In this document: one piece after another, positions 33,272-42,806 of the stretch
Layout of the letters: each line of letters begins with the position of its first letter
Position numbering within the stretch: position 1 is the stretch's first letter
From: Cytophagaceae bacterium
Lineage (GTDB): Bacteria; Bacteroidota; Bacteroidia; Cytophagales; Spirosomataceae
Direction of reading: 5' to 3'
Assembly (NCBI GenBank): GCA_027491315.1
Contig: JAIXWL010000010.1
Span: 124,001-188,000, forward strand
DNA: 64,000 nucleotides
Position numbers and translations under genes: made by a program
Notes under the pieces: generated by a model
What the model was told of the DNA's origin: nothing
Database searches by the model: none
What the model saw: only the letters and a program-made list of their open reading frames with translations

Positions 33272-36196
33272 CTAAACCAAAGCATCAAACAAGATTTCGG
33301 CGGTATGCTTCGCTTCGCGTTGTGTACCGTCGTGAATCTGGTGCCGACAACTCGTTCCAGAAGCGGCAATCATCACCTCGGGGCCCTGTGCCCGAACAGT
33401 CGGAAACAGGACTAACTCTCCTATTTGCATCGACAAATCATAATGTTCTTTTTCATATCCAAAAGATCCAGCCATACCACAGCAACCGGATGGAATTAAT
33501 TGAACTTCATAGTTTATAGGAAGTGACAATGCTTTCTTTGCTGGGACTAAAGAGCTGATGGATTTCTGCTGACAGTGCCCGTGTAATTTAATCAAACGTT
33601 TTTCCTGTGTAAATTGATTCGGAGATATTCGCTTAGCATCTAATTCTCTCGCGATAAATTCCTCCAACAATAAGGTATTTTTGGCTAATGATTTTGCACG
33701 ATCTACCCAAGCATCTGACACTAAATCGGGATATTCATCTCTAAAAGTCAATAAAGCTGAAGGCTCAACACCTACCATTGGCACGTCTTGGCTCACCAAA
33801 TCACTCCATAATTCTACGTTTTTTTGTGCTAATTCTTTCGCTTCATCCAACATTCCTTTGGACAAAAATGACCTTCCAGAAATTGGATGCGCTAAGGTAC
33901 GAACCTCATATCCCAAGGCTTCTAATAAAAGTACCGCCTTTCTGCCTACTTCAGCATCATTGAAATTGGTGAATTCATCCACAAACAGAAATACTGCTTT
34001 TGAGGAAGTGATACTTTTCCTATTTTTCAACCAAGCTCTCAATGTCTGGTTCGCCAATAATGGCATAGTTCGATCAGGATGGAAGCCCACGAGTTGATTG
34101 GCCATTCGACGTAAAAATGGGGTACCCATCACCAAGTTATAGGCAAAAGGAATTTTTGAGGCTATAGTAGAGATACTAGAGAAATGACCAACCAACCAAC
34201 TGCGAAGAGGTAAACCCTTTTCTTTTTGGTATTGATATAAAAACTCCATTTTCAATTTGGCTACATCCACATTGGACGGACATTCGGACTTACAGCCTTT
34301 ACAAGCTAGGCATAAATCCATCACCTCTTTGATCTCCTCATGAGCAAATCGATTCTCTTGAGTAGATCGAGTCAAAAACTCACGAAGTATATTAGCTCTA
34401 GCCCTAGTTGTTTCTTTCTCATTTCGAGTTGCCATAAATGATGGACACATAGTTCCACCAGAAACAGGTGTTTTTCGACAATCCCCAGAGCCATTGCATT
34501 GCTCAGCATGCTGCAAAACATCCTGATCTTGATAACGAAACGCGGTTTTAAATTCTGGAGTGATTTGTCCAGCCTCATAGCGTAAAAAACTATCCATGGG
34601 AGGAGTATCCACAATCTTATTGGGATTAAAAATCCCTTTAGGATCCCACCAAGATTTCAAACTGCGCATCAATTGGTAATTGGACTCCCCTACCATCCAA
34701 GGAATAAACTCTCCCCTCAAGCGGCCATCTCCATGTTCACCAGACAATGAACCTTTGTATTTTTTTACTAATCTAGCAATTTCTTCCGCAATATGTCGGA
34801 ACATCTGATGTCCCTCTTTTGTCTTTAAATTAATGATTGGCCTTAAGTGCAATTCACCCGATCCAGCGTGAGCATAATGCACGCAATAAAGGTTATTGGC
34901 CGAAAGAATTTCATTAAACTCAGCAATAAATGCAGGTAAATCATTGACATCCACTGCCGTATCTTCAATGACTGCCACAGCCTTTTCATCTCCGGGTAAA
35001 TTTGATAGTAAACCCAAACCAGCTTTTCGCAAATTCCAAACATTTTTCACCTGATCCCCTGTGATGAATGGAAAATGATAGCCTAAATTCTCAGCCAGCA
35101 TCGCTTTTTCCACTTCTTTAGCTTGAATAGCCAATTCATTCGGGTCATCCGAACGTAGCTCTACCACTAAAATAGCCCCAGGATCCCCTTCCACAAAAAA
35201 ACGATTTTGCCTTTGTTCGGGATTGGCTTTGGTACATTCCAAAATATAATGATCCATCAGCTCGGAGGCGGAAGGATTAAATTTTAGCGCAATTAAATTA
35301 GCACGTAATGCTTCGTCTATGGTATTAAAATGAGCACAAACCAAGCCCAAATGCTTAGGAGGCAGTTTATCAACATGCAATTTAATTTTGGTCGCAAAGC
35401 AAAGTGTCCCCTCTGAACCAGCAAGCAAGGCACAAAAATTAAAAGGCGCTTTCTGGGAATCAAATGCTTCCGAATTCAATAACATATCGACCGCATAACC
35501 CGTATTTCTACGGTGAATACTTGGTTTAGGAAATTCATCCTGAATTTCCTGCTGTATTTTAGGATCTGATAATGCCGCTAAGGTTTGGGAATAGATATGA
35601 TGTAAACGTGTTCCTTCTTTCAAGCTTTTCAAGGTCTCAAAAGGATTTTCAGCACTGAAATTAACGAGGGTTCCGTCTGACAAATATCCTTCAACCTCCA
35701 AAACATGATCACGGGTAGAACCATAAACCACCGAATTTGAACCGCAGGAGTTATTTCCTACCATGCCTCCTATCATAGCTCGATTGGCAGTGGAAGTCTC
35801 CGGTCCAAAAAACAAGCCATGCTTTTTCAATTCTACATTCAACACATCCCGAACTACACCTGGCTCTACCCAAACATAAGATTCCTGTTCATTGACTTCC
35901 AATATTCGATTAAAAAACTTGGAAACATCCACAATCAAAGCCTCACCTACCACTTGTCCAGCTAGTGATGTCCCCGCCGTTCTTGGTATTAATGGTAAGG
36001 CATGCTGGTCCGCAAAACGGATGATGGTTTCTAAATCCTTAGGCGTTTCTGGAATGGCAACTCCCAAAGGCATTTCACGATAGGCCGATGCATCCGTTGC
36101 ATACAAAGTACGCATCACCGTATCGGTAAATAATGATCCTTGAATTTTCTCAGCTAATTCAGCTAAGATGGGTGTTGTTTCAACAGTAGAAAGCAT
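33272..36196 (-). CDS. FAD-binding and iron-sulfur oxidoreductase (D-lactate dehydrogenase/YdiJ-like)
   Basis: A 974-residue fused enzyme. The N-terminal FAD domain (about 38-260) contains PRTAGTSLAGQ and the flavin motif GMVGNNSCGSNS; an FAD-oxidase C-terminal domain follows (about 270-530, with SGEHGDGRLRGEF). Then come two 4Fe-4S clusters (about 575-660, CNGSGDC and CLACKGCKSECP) and a CCG (cysteine-rich) domain at the end (GCCGMAGSFGYE). This order matches YdiJ and D-lactate/D-2-hydroxyacid dehydrogenases that pass electrons to quinone. The substrate is uncertain. It converges with the nagB-like gene with only 9 bp between stops. Confidence 0.9.
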   Translation of the reverse strand: MLSTVETTPILAELAEKIQGSLFTDTVMRTLYATDASAYREMPLGVAIPETPKDLETIIRFADQHALPLIPRTAGTSLAGQVVGEALIVDVSKFFNRILEVNEQESYVWVEPGVVRDVLNVELKKHGLFFGPETSTANRAMIGGMVGNNSCGSNSVVYGSTRDHVLEVEGYLSDGTLVNFSAENPFETLKSLKEGTRLHHIYSQTLAALSDPKIQQEIQDEFPKPSIHRRNTGYAVDMLLNSEAFDSQKAPFNFCALLAGSEGTLCFATKIKLHVDKLPPKHLGLVCAHFNTIDEALRANLIALKFNPSASELMDHYILECTKANPEQRQNRFFVEGDPGAILVVELRSDDPNELAIQAKEVEKAMLAENLGYHFPFITGDQVKNVWNLRKAGLGLLSNLPGDEKAVAVIEDTAVDVNDLPAFIAEFNEILSANNLYCVHYAHAGSGELHLRPIINLKTKEGHQMFRHIAEEIARLVKKYKGSLSGEHGDGRLRGEFIPWMVGESNYQLMRSLKSWWDPKGIFNPNKIVDTPPMDSFLRYEAGQITPEFKTAFRYQDQDVLQHAEQCNGSGDCRKTPVSGGTMCPSFMATRNEKETTRARANILREFLTRSTQENRFAHEEIKEVMDLCLACKGCKSECPSNVDVAKLKMEFLYQYQKEKGLPLRSWLVGHFSSISTIASKIPFAYNLVMGTPFLRRMANQLVGFHPDRTMPLLANQTLRAWLKNRKSITSSKAVFLFVDEFTNFNDAEVGRKAVLLLEALGYEVRTLAHPISGRSFLSKGMLDEAKELAQKNVELWSDLVSQDVPMVGVEPSALLTFRDEYPDLVSDAWVDRAKSLAKNTLLLEEFIARELDAKRISPNQFTQEKRLIKLHGHCQQKSISSLVPAKKALSLPINYEVQLIPSGCCGMAGSFGYEKEHYDLSMQIGELVLFPTVRAQGPEVMIAASGTSCRHQIHDGTQREAKHTAEILFDALV

Positions 36197-36211
36197 GAAA
36201 TCAAAATCTAA

Positions 36212-36880
36212 TTAGGAACGCAATTTAACCAAACCTTGCGTGAGTAACAATTGAGCTAAGATATAAGTCGACATCACCCAAAAAGAATTACCCGGAAATG
36301 AATGATAAAACTTATTTATTGCCAATAAACTATCAGAAAGAACGAAAAGAATAGCTCCTAAAAATATGGTTTGATAGTTCCAAAGGGATACGCTCGACTT
36401 CCTTTGAGATGCGAACCATAACATGGTTCCTAAACTAATGGCATAGATAACAACAGGAATGGCCAATGCCAAGTTCATATTGGGCAAAAGAAGGCTTAAT
36501 AAACCCAGAACATACATACTGAGTATCACCGTCATTCCATTAACAGGACTTAAGACCTTATTGATTTGTTTTCGAAACATGTCAATGTAAATCCACTGCA
36601 TGACCAAGAAACTACCCAAGCCTAATTGAAAGAAAATTGGGTTACTTCCGGGAATCATCAAAAAGACATCGCCTAACCAAGCAAAAAATAAAGCTGATAG
36701 TAAGGTGGGCTTGCGTTCTACATCCTTAGAAAAAAAGACAAAGGCCATCAATAATAGCATGAGGGCAGGTTTGGCAAGGTACCTGATATCAGAAAATGAA
36801 GGAATGAGCATAGGAACTATGACATCCAAGAAGGCGGCAATTCCATATAATAACAAGAACAACCTGGCCCTTTTCATCAT
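36212..36880 (-). CDS. Lysoplasmalogenase family (YhhN) membrane protein
   Basis: A 222-residue polytopic membrane protein with about eight hydrophobic helices. YhhN/TMEM86 proteins cleave the vinyl-ether bond of lysoplasmalogens in animals; bacterial members are less studied. Family features here are the AKPALMLLLMAF segment (about 36-47), FAWLGDVFLMIPG (about 67-79) and FVLSDSLLAINKF (about 181-193), with conserved Asp residues in the membrane. It lies 2 bp after the GT2 gene and 15 bp before the oxidoreductase gene on the same strand. Confidence 0.85.
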   Translation of the reverse strand: MMKRARLFLLLYGIAAFLDVIVPMLIPSFSDIRYLAKPALMLLLMAFVFFSKDVERKPTLLSALFFAWLGDVFLMIPGSNPIFFQLGLGSFLVMQWIYIDMFRKQINKVLSPVNGMTVILSMYVLGLLSLLLPNMNLALAIPVVIYAISLGTMLWFASQRKSSVSLWNYQTIFLGAILFVLSDSLLAINKFYHSFPGNSFWVMSTYILAQLLLTQGLVKLRS

Positions 36881-36882
36881 GC

Positions 36883-37836
36883 TTATTTCAAAAATTTACC
36901 TTCACAAATTTCTTGGTCAATGATAAAATTGGGACGATTTTTCGATTGAAAAAATATACGAAGAATGTATTCCCCCAATATCCCTATAGCCAATAACTGA
37001 ATTCCCCCAAATAGGATGATGACGAACAATAAAGAAGTAAATCCTTCAATTACTTGACCTATAAATAACTTCTTGATCACTACATAAAAGAAATAAATCA
37101 AAGATGAAGCTATGGCCATAAAACCCGCTGAGGATACAAATTTGATAGGAAATTCACTAAAATTAAAAATCCCGTTCAAGGCCAATTGGACTAATTTAGA
37201 GAAGGTATATTTGGAATCCCCAAAAGCGCGCTCTTGTCGATTGTAAGAGATGCCCACTTGTTTAAACCCAATCCAGGTTCTCATTCCACGAATAAACCGA
37301 CTCTCCTCGGGCATTTGGTTTAAAATATCTACGACCTTTCTTCCTATAAATGAGAAATCTCCACTATCTAGCGGAATGTCCACATTGGCAATTTTCTTTA
37401 ATATTCGATAAAAGATAAAATAAGCCATGCGTTTATACCAAGGCTCTTTTCTCTTTTCACGAACGGCATAAACCACTTCATAACCCTCTAAATGTTTGGC
37501 ATAAAATTCTTCCAATAATTCAGGCGGATCTTGTAAATCACCATCCAATACAAAAACACCTTCCGAACCACGAGCTACAGATAAACCTGCGGTAAGTGCT
37601 AATTGGTGACCATGATTACGAGAAAGCAAAACTACATGGAAACGAGGATCAGCTAGAGCTAATTGTTTTAACATGGCTCGAGAATTATCTCGACTTCCAT
37701 CATCAATCAATACAGCTTCTAAACTTATGTTAGATTGATCCATTATCTTCGTCAACCGCTCCACAAGGGTAGGCAAATTACTTTCTTCGTTATAAACTGG
37801 AATCACGAAGGAAACCTGGGGAATTCCATTTGTCAT
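36883..37836 (-). CDS. Polyprenyl-phosphate glycosyltransferase (GT2, DPM1/GtrB-like)
   Basis: A 317-residue membrane-anchored enzyme that probably loads a sugar on undecaprenyl phosphate. The GT-A fold is clear: SFVIPVYNEESNL (about 8-20), IDDGSRDNS (about 44-52) and the metal-binding DGDLQDPP (about 97-104). Two C-terminal membrane helices (about 232-260 and 270-300) match the GtrB/DPM1 group. I start at 37836 (MTNGIPQ), since the longer reading from 37893 overlaps the upstream gene's coding end. It follows the GT39-like gene by 4 bp, which suggests that the lipid-linked sugar it makes is used by that neighbour. Confidence 0.9.
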   Translation of the reverse strand: MTNGIPQVSFVIPVYNEESNLPTLVERLTKIMDQSNISLEAVLIDDGSRDNSRAMLKQLALADPRFHVVLLSRNHGHQLALTAGLSVARGSEGVFVLDGDLQDPPELLEEFYAKHLEGYEVVYAVREKRKEPWYKRMAYFIFYRILKKIANVDIPLDSGDFSFIGRKVVDILNQMPEESRFIRGMRTWIGFKQVGISYNRQERAFGDSKYTFSKLVQLALNGIFNFSEFPIKFVSSAGFMAIASSLIYFFYVVIKKLFIGQVIEGFTSLLFVIILFGGIQLLAIGILGEYILRIFFQSKNRPNFIIDQEICEGKFLK

Positions 37837-37840
37837 GCGT

Positions 37841-39433
37841 CTAATATCTATATTTCCCTTTTTTGAAATCAAAAATAAGCAATCTTCTGCCATTTTTTTT
37901 CTTTAAAAGAACGGAATCTTGAATTAAGGTATCTATTTTCTGAACGTATAAATCAATAGGCTCAAAGTACACATTGGTTAGTTGGGCATCACTTACATCA
38001 GCACTACGAACCTGAAGGTGGGCTGAATTCAAAAAATTATTCATTTTAGAAGGATAAATCACCGTATCACCAAGTTGATATTGTTCCTTGATTTTTTGAG
38101 CTATCTCAGGGTAAGGATTTGATCTTCGGTCATGTGCAAAGGTATATTTTTGAGCTTTATCGGAATAGAGCGGTAAAAATATTTGAACTAAGTAATTTAC
38201 CTGAATGAATAAAAAGATGCTCGTCACGATTTTAATCCAAATGGTTTGCTGAAAGGCATATTCCGCCAAACCAACAGAAATAAAGATCCCGAAAGGTAAA
38301 CCAAAGCTGGCGTATCGAAGGAAGAACCCTGTAGTAGTTCCTGCATTGATAGCTGACAGAATCAAGACAATGATGGGAAATACAATCTGTATGATTCCAA
38401 AAATATAAAAGGATCTAGCCTCTTTACTTAAACTTTTCAACCATGAGATGACACCTGCGCCAAATAATAGCAAACAGATAGCTCCTATTTTGAATCCGTG
38501 ACGAACGTATAAATCATTCGTCCATAAAAACTGATCAGATAAAATCGAAACCGATTTTTTAAATAAATTGATGGCATTAGCTGGTTCTATCCATCCGACA
38601 ATCGGGCCGCTTTGTGCTAAGAATTCTCTGTATTGTCGAGCAGCATCTGCTTGATAGGCCAAAAAATATTGTCCAGGACCTATTAGCATCCATAATCCGA
38701 AAGGTATCAAGACCACTATGCCCCAAAGGATGTGCTTTTGCCAAAACTTCCAAGTATTTCTTTGTTGCAATGAAAAGATTAATTGTCCAATAAACACCAA
38801 GGCCGTTAAATAGGTACTAAATAAAGCAGCCACACTACTTATCATCCACATCATCCAGTTCCTGTTGGAATTTTTATGCTGATTTTCAGCTTGCATAGCT
38901 GACCAGAAATAAAAATTGGAAGCGGTAGTAAAGAAGATACTGGTGGTATAATTTCTAGCTTGCTGGCTATAAATGACAAAAAATGGCTCAATGACCGCAA
39001 GGGCCAAAATGATGATGGGGAAGATTTGAGATTGAGGACGAATTTTTCTAGCCCAATAAAAAAGGAGCCAAAGAGTTAAGATGTTAAAAAAGACCGACAC
39101 GGCTCGCAATACTCCATCCTCCTTGCCAAATAAAAAGGCAAAAAGCTTTAACATCATATCATGCACTAGGCTATTTCCGCTGACATCCCCTCGGGCATCT
39201 GCATCTAACCAGGCTTTGATTCCTCTGGACTTCCAAAAATCTTCCGGAGTAAATGTATTTGGAGGGGCAAGCTGATCTGTCATGCCACCAAAATTGGTAT
39301 TCCCTACGGCTAGCAGCAGACTTTGTTTTTCATCACCAAATAAACCAAAGTGGCCAATATGGTAAGTTCTTAGTCCCAATGCAAGGAGCATGAGAGCAAA
39401 AAAACTCAACACAAACAGACCTTTATTTTTCAT
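37841..39433 (-). CDS. GT39/ArnT-like membrane glycosyltransferase
   Basis: A 530-residue protein with about 12 membrane helices and a C-terminal soluble part (about 430-530). The first large loop contains FGLFGDEKQS (about 30-39), whose Asp-Glu pair is the catalytic signature of PMT/ArnT-type enzymes that use lipid-linked sugar donors. The acceptor (protein or envelope glycan) is unknown. It lies just upstream of the GT2 polyprenyl-phosphate transferase, a plausible donor-maker. Confidence 0.85.
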   Translation of the reverse strand: MKNKGLFVLSFFALMLLALGLRTYHIGHFGLFGDEKQSLLLAVGNTNFGGMTDQLAPPNTFTPEDFWKSRGIKAWLDADARGDVSGNSLVHDMMLKLFAFLFGKEDGVLRAVSVFFNILTLWLLFYWARKIRPQSQIFPIIILALAVIEPFFVIYSQQARNYTTSIFFTTASNFYFWSAMQAENQHKNSNRNWMMWMISSVAALFSTYLTALVFIGQLIFSLQQRNTWKFWQKHILWGIVVLIPFGLWMLIGPGQYFLAYQADAARQYREFLAQSGPIVGWIEPANAINLFKKSVSILSDQFLWTNDLYVRHGFKIGAICLLLFGAGVISWLKSLSKEARSFYIFGIIQIVFPIIVLILSAINAGTTTGFFLRYASFGLPFGIFISVGLAEYAFQQTIWIKIVTSIFLFIQVNYLVQIFLPLYSDKAQKYTFAHDRRSNPYPEIAQKIKEQYQLGDTVIYPSKMNNFLNSAHLQVRSADVSDAQLTNVYFEPIDLYVQKIDTLIQDSVLLKKKNGRRLLIFDFKKGKYRY

Positions 39434-39457
39434 TCAACTCACTTAGCTAGAAAACAT

Positions 39458-39491
39458 AAAAATCACTTGATGTTGCCATCAAGTGATTTTT
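39458..39491 (-). terminator. Rho-independent terminator after nrdA
   Basis: A perfect 15-bp inverted repeat, AAAAATCACTTGATG and CATCAAGTGATTTTT, with loop TTGC. On the minus strand the stem is preceded by the nrdA stop (34 bp away) and followed by the T-run of its own arm. Confidence 0.85.
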
Positions 39492-39524
39492 AAACACATT
39501 TTGAAACTGAATAACAGCTTTTGA

Positions 39525-41972
39525 TTAAGAACCACAGGCCTCACAAGCTTCAGGATTATCTAAAGAACATGTCATATCGGCTCTGTTTTGCGACTCTGCC
39601 TCAGTGAATGAAGCAGCGGATGCGGCTTGCTGTCTGGCATATTGCATTTCAGATTCATGCACGTTATTCGTTTGTTCAATAGCCACCTCTGCCTGTTTTT
39701 CAATGGTAAATTTAATGGCATCTGCAGCGGCTTTGGTACGCAAGTAATACATACCCGTTTTCAAACCTAGCTTCCAAGCGTGGAAGTGCATGGATGTTAA
39801 TTTACCAAAGTTGACATCTTGGATGTGGATGTTCAAACTTTGTGATTGACAGATATAAGCTCCGCGATCTGCAGCCATTTCTAAAATGGTTTTTTGCTTA
39901 ATCTCCCAAACCGTTTTGTAAAGATCTTTCAGGTCTTGAGGAATTTCTGGAATATTTTGAACGGAGCCATTCGCTGAGATTAGCTTGTTCTTCATGCTCT
40001 CATTCCACAATCCTAATTTGATTAAATCCTTTAATAAGTGCTTGTTAACAACCGCAAACTCACCTGACAACACACGACGTGCGTAAATGTTGGAAGTATA
40101 TGGTTCAAAACACTCATTATTACCTAAAATCTGGCTAGTAGATGCCGTTGGCATTGGAGCCACTAACAAGGAATTACGTACTCCGTTTTCTACAACTAGA
40201 CGACGAAGTGTTTCCCAGTCCCAACGACCTGATTCTGGAGTTACACCCCACATATCGAATTGGAAAATACCTTTCGAAATAGGTGAACCTTCCCAAGTAG
40301 AATATGGTCCTTCTACTTTCGCTAGTTCCATAGATGCTTCCATGGATGCGTAGTAAATGGTCTCAAAAATATCTTTATTTAATTGCTTCGCTGCTTCTGA
40401 CTCAAATGGCATACGCAACATGATGAAAACGTCAGCCAATCCTTGTACTCCTAATCCTATTGGACGATGGCGCAAGTTAGAATTTCTTGCTTCTGGAACT
40501 GGATAATAGTTAACATCAATAATCTTATTCAAATTGCGGGTAGCCGCTTTGGTTACTTCGTATAATTTATCGTGATCAAATGCCAAGATACCTTGCTCGT
40601 TCATGCGCACGTACTTAGGCAATGCCAATGAAGCCAAGTTACATACAGCTACTTCGTCTTTGGAAGTATACTCCATGATTTCAGTACATAAGTTGGACGA
40701 CTTAATGGTACCTAAATTCTTTTGGTTCGATTTTTTGTTGGCATGGTCTTTGTACAACATATAAGGTGTACCAGTCTCTGTTTGTGATTCTAATACTTTA
40801 AACCACAATTCTTGTGCTTTTACCACTTGACGGGCTTTGCCTGCTAATTCATATTTTTCATACAATGCCTCGAACTCCTCACCGTAAGCATCTGAAAGAC
40901 CTGGACACTCATGAGGGCAGAACAATGACCATTCGGCATTTTCTTCCACACGCTTCATGAATAAATCTGGAATCCATAGTGCGTAGAATAAATCCCTAGC
41001 ACGCATCTCCTCTTTACCGTGATTTTTCTTTAATTCTAAGAAATCAAATACATCAGCATGCCATGGCTCTAAGTACACAGCAAATGAACCTTTACGTTTT
41101 CCTCCTCCTTGATCTACATAACGTGCGGTATCGTTGAATACACGCAACATCGGGATGATACCATTGGAAGTACCGTTGGTACCTTTGATGTAGGAACCCG
41201 TAGCACGAATATTGTGAATGCTCAAACCAATACCGCCGGCAGATTGAGATATCTTAGCCGTTTGTTTCAATGTATCATAAATACCTTCGATGGAATCATC
41301 TTGCATAGTCAATAAGAAGCAAGATGACATCTGAGGCTTAGGAGTACCCGCATTGAATAGGGTTGGTGTGGCATGTGTGAACCAACGCTCCGATAATAAA
41401 TTATAGGTATCAATAGCTGCAGCGATATCTGCTCCATGAATACCTACCGCCACACGCATCAACATGTGTTGCGGACGTTCAGCGATTTGTCCCTCTAATT
41501 TTAAAAGATAGGATTTCTCTAATGTTTTGAATCCAAAATAATCATAACCAAAATCACGGTCATAGATGATAGCTTCATCTAGCTCGACAGCATTCTTTTT
41601 AATGATATCATAGATTTCTTTAGAAAGAAGGGCTGCATTTTGACCGGTTTTAGGATCAACATACGTATACAAGCGTTTCATCGTAGCCGAAAACGACTTC
41701 AATGTGTTCTTGTGTAAGTTAGAGATCGCGATGCGTGCTGCCAGCACAGCATAGTCTGGATGCTTGGTGGTTAATGAAGCCGCTGTCTCAGCTGCTAGAT
41801 TATCCAACTCGGTGGTCTTAACACCGTCGTAAAGCCCTGTAATCACTTTTCTAGCAACCTCTAGGGGTTGAACAAAAAATGGATCCAAGCTGTAGCAAAG
41901 CTTCTCAATTCTTGCTGTGATTTTATCGAACTTGACAGATTCGCGTCGACCGTCTCTTTTAATTACGTACAT
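39525..41972 (-). CDS. nrdA: Ribonucleoside-diphosphate reductase, alpha subunit (class I)
   Basis: Reduces ribonucleotides to deoxyribonucleotides. The 815-residue protein has an N-terminal ATP-cone regulatory domain (1-90, beginning [11 protein letters not shown]). The conserved cysteine region is intact: MSSCFLLT (about 214-221) and [12 protein letters not shown] with VCNLASLAL (about 430-455), which correspond to E. coli Cys225, Cys439/Glu441 and Cys462. The C-terminal redox pair is in EACEACGS. No intein is seen. nrdB is not adjacent and must lie outside the window. The leader (41973-42160) has inverted repeats and a small ORF. Confidence 0.97.
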   Translation of the reverse strand: MYVIKRDGRRESVKFDKITARIEKLCYSLDPFFVQPLEVARKVITGLYDGVKTTELDNLAAETAASLTTKHPDYAVLAARIAISNLHKNTLKSFSATMKRLYTYVDPKTGQNAALLSKEIYDIIKKNAVELDEAIIYDRDFGYDYFGFKTLEKSYLLKLEGQIAERPQHMLMRVAVGIHGADIAAAIDTYNLLSERWFTHATPTLFNAGTPKPQMSSCFLLTMQDDSIEGIYDTLKQTAKISQSAGGIGLSIHNIRATGSYIKGTNGTSNGIIPMLRVFNDTARYVDQGGGKRKGSFAVYLEPWHADVFDFLELKKNHGKEEMRARDLFYALWIPDLFMKRVEENAEWSLFCPHECPGLSDAYGEEFEALYEKYELAGKARQVVKAQELWFKVLESQTETGTPYMLYKDHANKKSNQKNLGTIKSSNLCTEIMEYTSKDEVAVCNLASLALPKYVRMNEQGILAFDHDKLYEVTKAATRNLNKIIDVNYYPVPEARNSNLRHRPIGLGVQGLADVFIMLRMPFESEAAKQLNKDIFETIYYASMEASMELAKVEGPYSTWEGSPISKGIFQFDMWGVTPESGRWDWETLRRLVVENGVRNSLLVAPMPTASTSQILGNNECFEPYTSNIYARRVLSGEFAVVNKHLLKDLIKLGLWNESMKNKLISANGSVQNIPEIPQDLKDLYKTVWEIKQKTILEMAADRGAYICQSQSLNIHIQDVNFGKLTSMHFHAWKLGLKTGMYYLRTKAAADAIKFTIEKQAEVAIEQTNNVHESEMQYARQQAASAASFTEAESQNRADMTCSLDNPEACEACGS

Positions 41973-42008
41973 ACTTTATATATTAGAAAATTAGCGTCTC
42001 AATTATTC

Positions 42009-42118
42009 AGCTTACAACCCTTTTAAAGCACAAAAGATTCCCGCTCTAGAAAATTTCTCATCTAAAATATTCAAGTTTTTATGACTTGAAAAACGGTTGG
42101 CGGTTTTGTTTGTAAGCT
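42009..42118 (-). other. Possible structured nrdA leader (nested inverted repeats)
   Basis: AGCTTACAA (42009-42017) and TTGTAAGCT (42110-42118) are a perfect 9-bp inverted repeat 92 bases apart. Inside it TTCAAGT (42070-42076) and ACTTGAA (42084-42090) form a 7-bp hairpin. If transcribed toward nrdA this would be a stem with a nested hairpin in the 5' UTR. I do not recognise any described RNA family. Confidence 0.35.
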
Positions 42119-42141
42119 TTAACTTCATCCAAGGATTGCAT
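42079..42141 (-). CDS. Possible small ORF in the nrdA leader (20 codons)
   Basis: An ATG at 42139-42141 opens a 20-codon frame beginning MQSLDEVKAYK and ending FFKS. Its codons look like ordinary coding sequence rather than the surrounding AT-rich DNA, and a purine-rich AAGGAG lies just before the ATG, although closer than usual. A second protein-like frame (…HKNLNILDEKFSRAG…, stop at 42012-42014) begins in the overlapping +1 frame, so the two halves together would read as about 43 residues if one base were lost in the T-run at about 42090-42094. It could be a leader peptide, a frameshifted small gene, a decayed remnant, or chance. Confidence 0.3.
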   Translation of the reverse strand: MQSLDEVKAYKQNRQPFFKS

Positions 42142-42372
42142 ACTCCTTGGGGGGTTGGGCACTACGTAAAATTAGAAAAAAAGAACCCCGCTTGCAAACT
42201 ATTTTTTCATCAAAAAAAATAAAAAAAATAGGCTTATTTGAAATGCAACATTCAATTAACCTAATGTCAATTCGTTACGACATTTGCGTCTTTGAAAAGT
42301 ACCAGAAAATATTTTTTAAGATTTTTTTAAGCCTCAAAATATTGGCAAAACACCTAAAAAATTGTTATGCAT
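42142..42372. other. AT-rich non-coding part of the nrdA/rpmE2 divergent region
   Basis: The gap between nrdA and rpmE2 is 517 bp, the only gene-free stretch over 300 bp. Besides the nrdA leader and the rpmE2 promoter, this middle part is very AT-rich with A- and T-runs. The one visible structure is AATGTC/GACATT, a 6-bp inverted repeat around 42263-42284. I see no tRNA, no clear NrdR box and no convincing gene here. Confidence 0.5.
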
Positions 42373-42375
42373 TTT

Positions 42376-42406
42376 TTTGGATTTACTTATTAAATCTGTA
42401 ATTTTG
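42376..42406 (+). promoter_or_regulatory. Promoter of rpmE2
   Basis: TTTG (42376-42379), 19 bp spacer, then TAATTTTG (42399-42406), a full match to the Bacteroidota consensus TTTG-N19-TAnnTTTG. The start site would be near 42410, giving a leader of about 80 bases before rpmE2. It is the best promoter match in the window. Confidence 0.75.
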
Positions 42407-42489
42407 CATCCCGAATTGATGGAACTACATCCCACAGATCCATTTACAAAATAACGAGACGGCAGGGAATCGTCATTATACTACCCAAC

Positions 42490-42735
42490 ATGAAAAAAGA
42501 CATTCATCCGGAATACAAAGAAGTTGTATTTCACGATTTATCAGCAGATTACAAGTTTTTGACTCGTTCTTGCGTTAATACAACTGAAACAACAGAATTC
42601 GAAGGAGCTACTTATCCTGTATTTAAAATTGAGGTTTCATCTCAATCACACCCTTTTTACACAGGTAAAAACGTGTTATTGGATACTACAGGTCGTGTGG
42701 ATAAATTCAACAAGCGTTACGCTCAGAAAAACTAA
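42490..42735 (+). CDS. rpmE2: 50S ribosomal protein L31, type B
   Basis: An 81-residue ribosomal protein. It begins [16 protein letters not shown] and has the type B features ([35 protein letters not shown]) with no CxxC zinc pair, which marks it as the zinc-independent paralogue. Zinc-free L31 replaces the zinc form under zinc limitation in some bacteria; whether the genome also has a zinc form cannot be seen here. It is followed by its own terminator. Confidence 0.96.
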   Translation: MKKDIHPEYKEVVFHDLSADYKFLTRSCVNTTETTEFEGATYPVFKIEVSSQSHPFYTGKNVLLDTTGRVDKFNKRYAQKN

Positions 42736-42757
42736 TCCAAACAAAATCATTACCTTG

Positions 42758-42790
42758 GCCTCCTCGAACTTATTTCTTGGAGGCTTTTTT
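42758..42790 (+). terminator. Rho-independent terminator after rpmE2
   Basis: GCCTCC (42758-42763) and GGAGGC (42779-42784) form a 6-bp GC-rich stem with a 15-base loop, followed by TTTTTT. It overlaps the region just before the GlmU-like gene. Confidence 0.7.
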
Positions 42791-42794
42791 ATTG

Positions 42795-42802
42795 TATTTT
42801 TG
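42795..42802 (+). promoter_or_regulatory. -7 box immediately before the GlmU-like gene
   Basis: TATTTTTG matches TAnnTTTG exactly, just 4 bp before the ATG at 42807. If used, transcription would begin at or beside the start codon, so the mRNA would be leaderless or nearly so. The -33 element is weak (TTG at 42777-42779, spacing too short). Confidence 0.4.
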
Positions 42803-42806
42803 TCGC

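Noticed and set aside
33681-34097. 138-codon plus-strand frame opposite the FAD/Fe-S oxidoreductase
   Set aside because: Fully inside a conserved enzyme gene that has clear domains in order; no family signal on the opposite strand.
42147-42401. 84-codon plus-strand open frame in the nrdA/rpmE2 gap
   Set aside because: Its product is dominated by Lys, Ile, Phe and Leu from AT-rich DNA, shows no family resemblance, and runs over the -33/-7 promoter of rpmE2.
41980-42480. NrdR-box regulation of nrdA
   Set aside because: I could not find the paired NrdR-type palindromes in the leader; only the unrelated inverted repeats listed in the findings.
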